Part shown: positions 7,632 through 14,409 of the stretch, piece after piece
Numbering within the stretch: the first letter of the stretch is position 1
Layout: each line of letters begins with the position of its first letter
Assembly (NCBI GenBank): GCA_004298625.1
Contig: SCSY01000200.1
Location: 1 to 32,502, forward strand
Length of the DNA stretch: 32,502 nt
Direction: 5' to 3'
Origin: Nitrospirota bacterium
GTDB taxonomy: Bacteria > Nitrospirota > Thermodesulfovibrionia > Thermodesulfovibrionales > UBA1546
Program-made: the position numbers and the translations under genes
The notes under the pieces: model-generated
The model's input: only the letters and a program-made list of their open reading frames with translations
The model's database searches: none
What the model was told of the DNA's origin: nothing

Positions 7632-8992
7632 TGGAACATAAGGCAAAAATACTTATCGTTGACGACGAACAAATTGCTTTAAAAAACCTGGAACATATCA
7701 TGCAGAAAGAAGGGTACAGCGTCGTGGGAACTCAGAGAGGCCCGAATGCCCTGAAGCTTATTGAAGAGCAGTGGTTTGATGTCGTGCTTACGGACCTGAA
7801 GATGGAAAAGGTTGACGGGATGCAGATATTGAAAAAGTGCAAAGACCTTTATCCCGACACAGAGGTGATAATGATAACCGGATATGCAAGCATTCAATCT
7901 GCTATTCAGGCTATTAAAAAAGGGGCTTATGATTATATTGCAAAGCCGTTCAAGCTTGATGAAGTAAGAAAGGTAGTCAGGGAGGCGATAGAAAAGGTAA
8001 GGCTCAAAAAAGAGAACGCACAGCTCAGAGAGCAGATAGAAAAATTCGAGGGCAAGGTCAAGATTATGACTCAGGATCCTTCAATGCACAGGCTGCTTGA
8101 GACAGCGCGGCAGGTAGCCCCCACAGACTGCAACGTTGTCCTTACAGGAGAAAGCGGGACAGGGAAGGAGATGTTTTCCCGGTATATCCACTATCATAGC
8201 GCCAGGGCAGAAGGCCCTTTCTTTGCAATCAACTGCGGCGCATTTACAGAAGAACTCCTATCCAATGAGATCTTCGGACATGAAAAAGGCGCATTCACAG
8301 GCGCAACCGCGCTTAAAAAAGGGCTTATAGAGATGGCATCAAAAGGGACCCTCTTCCTCGACGAGATAACGGAGATGCCTTCTTCCATGCAGGTAAAGCT
8401 CCTCAGGGTTATACAGGAAAAAGAGATGTTAAGGCTCGGCGCAACCGAACCGGTTAAGGTTGACGTTAGATTCATAGCCGCGACAAACCGGGACATACAT
8501 GATGCGATCAAAAATGGAGATTTCAGGCAGGACCTTTTCTTTAGATTAAATGTGGTTTCACTGCATATCCCTCCCCTGTCGGAGAGAAGAGATGACATAC
8601 CGTTGCTAAGCTATTACTTTTTGAAAAAATATGCAGCCCTCATGAAGAAAGAGACCGTTGAGATATCCCCGGATGTAATAGCCATATTAATGAACTACGA
8701 TTTCCCCGGTAATGTAAGGGAGCTTGAGAATATCATCGAAAGGGGCGTTGCGCTCTCAAACAACAATACAATAGAGATAGCTCACCTTCCGGAAGACCTG
8801 AAAGAACTGAGCATAATGACATTCAGGAAAAAAGAGGGGAAGATCCCTTCGCTTGAAGAGCAGGAGACAGCCTATATAAATTGGGTATTAAAGGAAGTCG
8901 GGGGAAACAAGACCCTCGCCGCCCAAATACTCGGCATAGACAGGGTCTCTCTCTGGAGAAAACTCAAGAAGTTCGGGATGGAAGAAGACTGA
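7631..8992 (+). CDS. Sigma54-dependent response regulator (NtrC family)
   Basis: A 453-residue three-domain activator. The N-terminal receiver has ILIVDDEQ and the phosphorylatable Asp in VVLTDLKMEKVDG, with the conserved Lys in YIAKPFKL. The central AAA+ domain has Walker A GESGTGKE, the sigma54-contacting loop EKGAFTGA, Walker B GTLFLDEITEM and the FPGNVRELEN motif. A Fis-type helix-turn-helix, NKTLAAQILGIDRVSLWRKL, ends the protein. ATG at 7631 is preceded by AAAGGAGA and overlaps the kinase stop, so the two genes form a coupled two-component pair. It ends 6 nt before the convergent YtkA-like gene. Targets are not evident. Confidence 0.94.
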   Translation: MEHKAKILIVDDEQIALKNLEHIMQKEGYSVVGTQRGPNALKLIEEQWFDVVLTDLKMEKVDGMQILKKCKDLYPDTEVIMITGYASIQSAIQAIKKGAYDYIAKPFKLDEVRKVVREAIEKVRLKKENAQLREQIEKFEGKVKIMTQDPSMHRLLETARQVAPTDCNVVLTGESGTGKEMFSRYIHYHSARAEGPFFAINCGAFTEELLSNEIFGHEKGAFTGATALKKGLIEMASKGTLFLDEITEMPSSMQVKLLRVIQEKEMLRLGATEPVKVDVRFIAATNRDIHDAIKNGDFRQDLFFRLNVVSLHIPPLSERRDDIPLLSYYFLKKYAALMKKETVEISPDVIAILMNYDFPGNVRELENIIERGVALSNNNTIEIAHLPEDLKELSIMTFRKKEGKIPSLEEQETAYINWVLKEVGGNKTLAAQILGIDRVSLWRKLKKFGMEED

Positions 8993-8998
8993 AATGCC

Positions 8999-9481
8999 TT
9001 AAGGCGAGTATCTCCCCTTTAGATGAGGTTTCTTCAATGCATCGGGAAGGATAAACTTCACGCGGTCTTCGATCTTGTTTTTCTTAACAGCTATTGCCAG
9101 TTCCCAGCGGCCTTCTCTCTTAAGGTCAAGGCCTGAGACAATATAAAGACCCTCGCCCTTCTCCTTTATTGAAATAGCGCCCGGAGCCGTCTCGCCTGTG
9201 TCGAGGTTCTTATGAGTTATTACAAGTTTTGCTCCCTCGACATCGGCGTCATTATCGCCATGTACGACTATGCCGACCACATTTTCCCCAATCTTATACT
9301 CCTTCTCATCGGGCAAGACCTCTATACTGAAGGCAGCAGCCCCTGTGATAGCGAACAGGGTCTCCTGAAAATGCTTTGTAAATAGTTTTTTCCCCCCGCT
9401 CTGATTTTCGTGTGCGGATGCCTGCATAAAAATGCAGAAAAAAAGCGCCAGACCTGTCAGTCCCGATAAAAGAGTTTTCAT
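8999..9481 (-). CDS. Periplasmic YtkA-like domain protein
   Basis: A 160-residue exported protein with a signal peptide ending near MQASA-HE (cleavage about residue 23). A single beta-sandwich region follows, with FSIEVLPDEKEYKIGENVVG and later GLYIVSGLDLKREGRWELAI. This pattern resembles YtkA/FixH-type periplasmic domains, some of which sit near copper or respiratory genes. No cysteines or obvious metal motif remain in the mature part. It is tail-to-tail with the response regulator and downstream of the Usp genes on the same strand. Function unknown. Confidence 0.7.
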   Translation of the reverse strand: MKTLLSGLTGLALFFCIFMQASAHENQSGGKKLFTKHFQETLFAITGAAAFSIEVLPDEKEYKIGENVVGIVVHGDNDADVEGAKLVITHKNLDTGETAPGAISIKEKGEGLYIVSGLDLKREGRWELAIAVKKNKIEDRVKFILPDALKKPHLKGRYSP

Positions 9482-9551
9482 CGTCTCCTCCTCAGCGTGA
9501 GTTGTTATGAATAGTATAGATGAAATTAAAGCGGGTTACAAAATAAGTGGT

Positions 9552-10454
9552 TCAATAACTAATGTAGACCTTCACTACAAGCACGGCGCACTCTGCATGG
9601 CCGATGACGCGCTCTGTGACGCTTCCCATTAAAAGCCTTGCAAGACCTGTCCTTCCGTGGCTTCCTACGACAATTAGATCCGCTCTCTTCTCTTTTGCGG
9701 CTTCCAGAATTGCTTCGTAAGGCCTTCCTGCACAAACAAGCCCCGTGGTTTTTATACCTTCTTTTTCAGCAAGTTCTTTTACTTTCTTAACGTTCTTTTC
9801 GCCTTCAGCCAGTTCTCTCTCGACAATGGAACCCTTCTGCATCTCGGAGTGGACGATATCAAAGGGGGACATCGCCTCGGAAGGCACGACAGATATCACA
9901 GTAAAAGCAGCCCCGCAGAGTTTTGCGATATTTATCGCCTCAGCGGCCGCAGCATCGCTGAATCTGGAACCATCAGTTGCCACGAGAACGCTCCTGAATT
10001 CAAGTTTTGCCGCACGCGGCACAACAACCACATTGCATGGAGCATGACCGATGACGCGCGCTGTTTCGCTTCCCATCATGAGTCTCTTGAGGCCGGTTCT
10101 TCCGCGCCTCCCCATGATTATCATGCTAACATTATTTTTCTCTGCCTCTTCGATAATATATTTATAAGGCTCATCTCCCTGGCGGGCAATAATTTCGCAC
10201 TGAACGCCTTCTTTTTCCGCCCTTGACTTTACTGCTTCAAGATGTGTCCGTGCCTCTTTCTCCGCCTTTTCAACAAGCTGGGGCGCAAGCGTTTCATATT
10301 CAGGATTTGTTTCTATGACAGAGACTGCTATAAGCTTGCTCGAACACGATTTTGCAAGGCTTATCGCCTCCCTTATCGCTCCCTCGCTGAATTCAGAACC
10401 GTCTGTCGGTAAGAGAAGTTTTTCAGGTTTTGATGTAGGACATATCTGAGCCAT
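9552..10454 (-). CDS. Tandem-domain universal stress protein (UspA family)
   Basis: A 300-residue cytoplasmic protein made of two fused UspA domains (about residues 10-150 and 153-298). Each carries a G-x2-G-x9-G(S/T) nucleotide-binding motif: GRRGRTGLKRLMMGS in the first half and GSHGRTGLARLLMGS in the second. By family knowledge this indicates ATP-binding Usp proteins. AGGAGG lies upstream of the ATG. It follows the single-domain Usp gene after 33 nt. Its first domain closely resembles that protein, which suggests local duplication and fusion. Confidence 0.92.
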   Translation of the reverse strand: MAQICPTSKPEKLLLPTDGSEFSEGAIREAISLAKSCSSKLIAVSVIETNPEYETLAPQLVEKAEKEARTHLEAVKSRAEKEGVQCEIIARQGDEPYKYIIEEAEKNNVSMIIMGRRGRTGLKRLMMGSETARVIGHAPCNVVVVPRAAKLEFRSVLVATDGSRFSDAAAAEAINIAKLCGAAFTVISVVPSEAMSPFDIVHSEMQKGSIVERELAEGEKNVKKVKELAEKEGIKTTGLVCAGRPYEAILEAAKEKRADLIVVGSHGRTGLARLLMGSVTERVIGHAECAVLVVKVYISY

Positions 10455-10487
10455 ATTAAGCCTCCTCTGCAGAAAGGATGGGTTAAA

Positions 10488-10946
10488 TTATTTTTTTGCC
10501 TTTATCGGGACTACAAGCACCTGACATGGAGCATGCCCTATTACCCTTGAAGCAGTGCTTCCCATCATAAGCCTCTTAAGCCCTGTGCGGCCGTGGCTTC
10601 CCATGATTATCATTTTTACTTTTTTCTTTTTTGCCTCTGAGATTATATATTCATAAGGGTCTTCTCCCTGGTGGATTATTATCTCGCAGTCAACCCCTTG
10701 TTTTTTCGCCTTTGCTTTTACTGCATCGAGATGCTTCCCAAGTTCTTTTTCGGCTTTTTCGGTAATATCGGGCAAGAGGGCTTCATATTCAGGATTAATT
10801 TCAATAACCGAAAGCACGTATAATTTGCTCGAGCATGCCTTTGCAATTTCGACTGCCTCGTTCAAGGCTGCCCTGCTGAATTCAGAGCCGTCTGTTGCTG
10901 CGAGGAGCTTTTCAAACCCGGGAGTCGGGCATATATTTTTTGCCAT
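10488..10946 (-). CDS. Universal stress protein (UspA family)
   Basis: A 152-residue single UspA domain with FEKLLAATDGSEFSRAAL at the N-terminus and the ATP-binding motif GSHGRTGLKRLMMGS near the C-terminus. It shares long runs with the first half of the adjacent tandem Usp, for example the segment around RVIGHAPC. Its ATG overlaps the stop of the upstream small membrane-protein gene by 1 nt, so both should be made from one message with the TauE/SafE exporter. Confidence 0.93.
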   Translation of the reverse strand: MAKNICPTPGFEKLLAATDGSEFSRAALNEAVEIAKACSSKLYVLSVIEINPEYEALLPDITEKAEKELGKHLDAVKAKAKKQGVDCEIIIHQGEDPYEYIISEAKKKKVKMIIMGSHGRTGLKRLMMGSTASRVIGHAPCQVLVVPIKAKK

Positions 10947-11389
10947 CAGTGTCCTCCTGCCTTAAGTATACCACTGGCGGCGAGGGTAAGCACCGCTACT
11001 TCGAGTATCGCTATCACTACGTATGGTGTATCCCTTTTTCTTATGAGGATAGGAAGTATCACAAGATAGCACAAAATGCTCAGGCCCCCAAGCATTGCTA
11101 TCCCTACAAAATTAAGATAATCGCCCTTGCCTACCAGGGATACCCAACCCCAGCCGTGCGGAACTTTGAATGCCTCGTTAAACTCATGCGCCCTCATGCC
11201 CCAGTACGGCACATTTGAACCCTGCGGAATTTCTGAAAGTTTTTCGATAGGCACATAACTCGGCAGCGCTCCCGAAACATATATGATAAATGTAACGACA
11301 AGCAGGGCAAGCCCTACCCACATCCCTATATTTAAAACACCTGCATATGCAAGCTGCTCTTCCGATGCCTTTGGTTTATTTTCTGTCAT
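10946..11389 (-). CDS. Small multi-pass membrane protein, DUF1634-like
   Basis: A 147-residue protein with three hydrophobic segments: VGLALLVVTFIIYVSGALP near the N-terminus, LNFVGIAMLGGLSILCYLVI in the middle and YVVIAILEVAVLTLAASGIL at the end. A soluble loop of about 50 residues lies between the first two. Length and position next to a TauE/SafE exporter recall DUF1634 proteins, which often accompany such exporters, but the family call is tentative. AGGAGG precedes the ATG. The 52-nt gap to the exporter contains an AGCTG-type word repeat. Confidence 0.6.
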   Translation of the reverse strand: MTENKPKASEEQLAYAGVLNIGMWVGLALLVVTFIIYVSGALPSYVPIEKLSEIPQGSNVPYWGMRAHEFNEAFKVPHGWGWVSLVGKGDYLNFVGIAMLGGLSILCYLVILPILIRKRDTPYVVIAILEVAVLTLAASGILKAGGH

Positions 11390-11405
11390 TTATTCCTCCT
11401 GTATT

Positions 11406-11439
11406 CAGCCTTTAGCTATCAGCTGTCAGCTAACAGCTA
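11406..11439 (-). repeat. AGCTG word-repeat hairpin after the TauE/SafE gene
   Basis: Reading on the minus strand, degenerate AGCTG(T/A) words occur four to five times and can pair (AGCTGT with ACAGCT). The element starts a few nt after the exporter stop. Its architecture parallels the AGTG family but uses a different word. Confidence 0.55.
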
Positions 11440-11441
11440 TT

Positions 11442-12428
11442 TTATTTCCAGATTTCGAGACCCTTTAGCAATGCCCTCGTACCTGCAAAAAGCAGAAGTC
11501 CTATAACCATCCATTTGATCGCCTTTGGCTTTGCCTTTGCAAGTATCTTAACGCCTACGATCGAGCCGAGCATTATACCGACAATGGACGGTACAACAAT
11601 CATCGGCAATACAGCCCCCTGGTTAAGATAGACCCATGCCGCAGAAGTGTCTGTTATCGAAAGCAGGAACTTGCTTGTTGCAACGGATATCTTCAGAGGC
11701 GCGCCCATCAAAAGATTTAAAACAGGCACATTCGCCCATCCGGCTCCGAGGCCGAACATCCCTGCCATGATACCTATTATTATAAAGAGCGCCAGCCCCT
11801 GAGGGGTCCTGTGGACATTCCATTCGACATCCTTGCCGATGGACTCCTCCCTGTAAATTCCCGTTATGTGCAAGGCCTGCGAAACCTTGTCGGGATTGGG
11901 GACCTTTGGGAAATCTGATTTTTTTGCCAGGGCCATAATCGCTACAATAAACAGGATCGTAGCTCCGAGAAGGATGTTGACTACGTTTGGTTTAAGGGCA
12001 AGGCCGATCATCGCGCCGACGATCGCAGCTGCCGACGCAATAAGCGCAACAGGAAGCGCCAACCGAAGGCTCGCCAGGTTTCTTTTCAAAAGGCCCGGCC
12101 CGGCCGCGAGTGCGCCTGCGAGAGCAACAAGAAGCCCGGCGCCCCTCACGAAATCAATATTAAAAGGAAAGAACCCGCCGATAATCGGCACAAATAAAAC
12201 TCCGCCGCCTACTCCGCCGAGAACAGCGAGTATCCCGAGGACAAACGTGACAACGAACAGGACGAGCGGCCAGACCCACCACGGAGTGGTCGAGGCAGGG
12301 GCTGTTTCAGCAACCGCCTCCTTTACTGCCTCCTGCGCCTCTGAGCCGAAAGCAGGCAGGCTCATGAACAGGGCGATAAGACAAACTGCAGCTATGAAAA
12401 TTTTCAAAAGTCCTTTGGAATTACTCAA
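11442..12428 (-). CDS. TauE/SafE family exporter
   Basis: A 328-residue inner-membrane protein of the TauE/SafE (sulfite/organosulfonate exporter) family. The N-terminal hydrophobic stretch looks like a signal segment ending near PAFGSEA. About eight membrane segments follow, with the two family repeats GVGGGVLFVPIIGGFF (about residues 71-86) and GLGAGWANVPVLNLLMGAP in the second half. The start is TTG at 12428, selected because a strong AAGGAGGGGG site lies just upstream and no ATG is available. The substrate is not readable from sequence; sulfite or another small anion is the family expectation. It heads a minus-strand cluster with a DUF1634-like protein and two Usp genes. Confidence 0.87.
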   Translation of the reverse strand: MSNSKGLLKIFIAAVCLIALFMSLPAFGSEAQEAVKEAVAETAPASTTPWWVWPLVLFVVTFVLGILAVLGGVGGGVLFVPIIGGFFPFNIDFVRGAGLLVALAGALAAGPGLLKRNLASLRLALPVALIASAAAIVGAMIGLALKPNVVNILLGATILFIVAIMALAKKSDFPKVPNPDKVSQALHITGIYREESIGKDVEWNVHRTPQGLALFIIIGIMAGMFGLGAGWANVPVLNLLMGAPLKISVATSKFLLSITDTSAAWVYLNQGAVLPMIVVPSIVGIMLGSIVGVKILAKAKPKAIKWMVIGLLLFAGTRALLKGLEIWK

Positions 12429-12569
12429 TCTTTTCCCCCTCCTTGATCCAGAAGTATTGTTTCATTTAGCAATATGGTGTTTATTAATTGAAACGGTATA
12501 TATATTAACTCCGCGCCTTAAAAGGGTCAAGGGAAAGAAGATATTAAATTTTTATGGGATTATAAGAAT

Positions 12570-13448
12570 TTATGAGGCATTAATGTTTCTCTTCTCCCAC
12601 CAGTTGTAATATCTTTCCCCTATAAGAAATGTAATCGCTGTAAGGCCGAAGCCGGCTATCACATCCACAACATAATGATAACGGCAATATACTGTTGAAA
12701 TTATGAGAAGCGTCACAACCGGAAGATATATGAGAAAAAGCCGCCTGTTATATCTGTATGCAAGAAAGAGCACTGTTAAGGCAATGCCTGTATGCCCGCT
12801 CGGGAATGCGTCCCGTTTCACGCCTTCAAGTCTGTTAAGAAGATTCTGAATCGGCTCTGCTATCAAAAAGCCTCGGAGTTTCTGAGTCTGTAGGTGGTCG
12901 AGAGTGAACCTCGGACCTATTGCAGGCCAGATTATGTAGCCAATGTATGACAAGTAAAAACAAAAGAGAATAAGAAACAACGACCTGTTAAACTCCTCCC
13001 TTTGATCATTCTTTATCAGAACTATGCCGAATATTACAGGCAGGAAATAGTATGTCGAATATGCAATCTGGAGAATATCGGTAAGGAGCGGATTCATTAT
13101 CGCCTCAAGCATGACAGTGGGGTGGTTCCCGAAAATCATGTAATCGAGCTTTATAAGCAGAGGGTCTATATCAACGGGATTTATATAATGGACAATCCAG
13201 CCAAGGCTGTCAAAGATGATAAGCACGGTTATTACCGGAAAGATCAGGTCGTAAGTGAATCTTAAAAATCTGTTTTTATCCTTTGCCTTGATGAGGATGA
13301 ATTGCGTAATAAGCAGTGAGCTGTATATTGAAATTAAGAGCAGCCTGTTTGGAATGGCAGAGTTGAATGCTATTGTGAGCAGCAGCAAGATGCCCACAAA
13401 TACCACTGTCAGCGTATCAGCAGGTCTAATCTTAAATATCATTCTCAT
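12570..13448 (-). CDS. PAP2 superfamily membrane phosphatase/transferase
   Basis: A 292-residue polytopic protein with about six membrane segments. The PAP2 catalytic motifs C2 (RDAFPSGHTG) and C3 (CRYHYVVDVIAG) are both present and hold the His/Asp residues used in phosphoryl transfer. The C1 region near GPRFTLDH is weaker than the classic KxxxxxxRP. The overall layout resembles AUR1/inositol phosphotransferase-like PAP2 proteins that act on lipid phosphates at the membrane. I chose ATG at 13448, with GGATGAG just upstream; TTG at 13481 would add 11 residues. Confidence 0.8.
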   Translation of the reverse strand: MRMIFKIRPADTLTVVFVGILLLLTIAFNSAIPNRLLLISIYSSLLITQFILIKAKDKNRFLRFTYDLIFPVITVLIIFDSLGWIVHYINPVDIDPLLIKLDYMIFGNHPTVMLEAIMNPLLTDILQIAYSTYYFLPVIFGIVLIKNDQREEFNRSLFLILFCFYLSYIGYIIWPAIGPRFTLDHLQTQKLRGFLIAEPIQNLLNRLEGVKRDAFPSGHTGIALTVLFLAYRYNRRLFLIYLPVVTLLIISTVYCRYHYVVDVIAGFGLTAITFLIGERYYNWWEKRNINAS

Positions 13449-13527
13449 TTTCTCATCCAATGTTTTAAGAGCAGGGGACAATCTTCTCGCTCATTCTCGG
13501 CCGTTCCGACCTCATAGGATTTTGTCT

Positions 13528-13577
13528 CACCCCCTTTTAGTTCCCCCCTTGCTAAGGTGGGAATTTAAGAGGGGTGG
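13528..13577. repeat. Imperfect palindromic repeat (REP/MITE-like)
   Basis: A C-rich arm (13530-13547) is followed by TTGCTAAGG and a complementary G-rich arm ending AGAGGGGTGG. The two arms pair with a few mismatches over about 20 bp. It lies in the 196-nt gap between a YacP-like gene and a PAP2 gene on the same strand. I recall similar C/G-rich palindromes being dispersed in environmental genomes, but copy number cannot be tested here. Confidence 0.5.
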
Positions 13578-13644
13578 TTTTTGGTCTATCGGCAAAATAA
13601 ACCGCTCAAAGAAAGTCCCCTGCTCTATGCTAAATATAATATTG

Positions 13645-14136
13645 TTATAGCTTATTCATCGCCCTTCTCTTTGCTTTTTCTTTTTTAGAAAGTTTTCTTG
13701 AACTGCCTTTTTTCTCTGATTCGTATTCCTCTTCCTCCAGGAGCTCAAAATCGCCCGAATCAACCCTTCCTGATCTCTCAAGGACATTTTGAAATTCTTC
13801 TGAGGATACAGCGACAGAGCCGCATCTCCACGCATGGTCTGTTATCTCCCTGTCGGATGAGATAAGGATCCACTGTCTTTTACCGGATGAGATAATCCTC
13901 TTAATAACAGAATCGGCTTTTTCTCCAAGCCTCGAATAGATAATTCTTACCCCGCCTGCCACGGATTGATTCTCCTCACCGCTTCCGCTTTTCCATCCGT
14001 CGAATACAACAGTGATTTCATGCCCCTTTATTTTCCTGTATTCAGCAAGCTTCTCCACAAGCCTCTGCCGCTCTGCCTCAAGGTCTTTATGATGTATGCC
14101 CATTAAATTGTAACCGTCTATTATTATAGAAGCTAT
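13645..14136 (-). CDS. NYN/YacP-like ribonuclease, probable AUA start
   Basis: A NYN (PIN-like) domain protein of the YacP/Rae1 type, about 163 residues. The hallmark IIIDGYNLMG near the N-terminus holds the first catalytic Asp; ITVVFDGWKSG and WILISSDREI supply other acidic residues. The C-terminus is very charged (EEEEYESEKKG and KKEKAKRRAMNKL). The first ATG, at 14103, would begin after the IDGYN motif and lose the catalytic Asp. No ATG, GTG or TTG lies in frame between it and the upstream stop. An ATA codon at 14136 sits exactly 6 nt after GGAGG and gives MASIIIDGYN, which fits the family, so I place the start there. An ATG-to-ATA sequence error is the alternative. Confidence 0.78.
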   Translation of the reverse strand: MASIIIDGYNLMGIHHKDLEAERQRLVEKLAEYRKIKGHEITVVFDGWKSGSGEENQSVAGGVRIIYSRLGEKADSVIKRIISSGKRQWILISSDREITDHAWRCGSVAVSSEEFQNVLERSGRVDSGDFELLEEEEYESEKKGSSRKLSKKEKAKRRAMNKL

Positions 14137-14182
14137 CGCACACCTCCGATTCTGATTATTATAACCAAAACTTTATTATTTC

Positions 14183-14370
14183 GACCGAAGGCAGGGCTTG
14201 ATTGAGCGATATTAGAGATTTTTCGTTGACGATCTTAGCGAATAGAGTGTTCACCGCAGGCGGAACAGCCGCAACTGTCTGAGCGAAGCGAGTTTTGCGG
14301 CTGTAGCGAAATGAGCTTTAGAACGACAGAAAAATCTCTGCCGGTAGCGAAACCCGCCCTGCCTTCGGTC
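14183..14370. repeat. 188-bp nested inverted-repeat element upstream of mnmG
   Basis: The outer ends are a perfect 15-bp inverted repeat (14183-14197 against 14356-14370, GACCGAAGGCAGGGC). Inside lie paired blocks at 14214-14227 and 14322-14339 (AGAGATTTTT with a 4-nt bulge before CGTT). The centre has an exact 10-bp pair, ACAGCCGCAA (14255-14264) and TTGCGGCTGT (14295-14304). No open reading frame of note is present. It could be a MITE, a structured RNA, or a decayed mobile-element end. Confidence 0.7.
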
Positions 14371-14409
14371 TATATCAATCCGCGCCAGCCCAATAAGTTA
14401 TAATAAATT

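Noticed and set aside
12429..12569. Possible GTTTCA/TGAAAC hairpin between the TauE/SafE and PAP2 genes
   Set aside because: The stem is short with a mismatch in an AT-rich gap; nothing distinguishes it from chance.
13645..14103. YacP-like protein starting at the first ATG
   Set aside because: This would remove the IIIDGYN catalytic motif, and no Shine-Dalgarno precedes that ATG.
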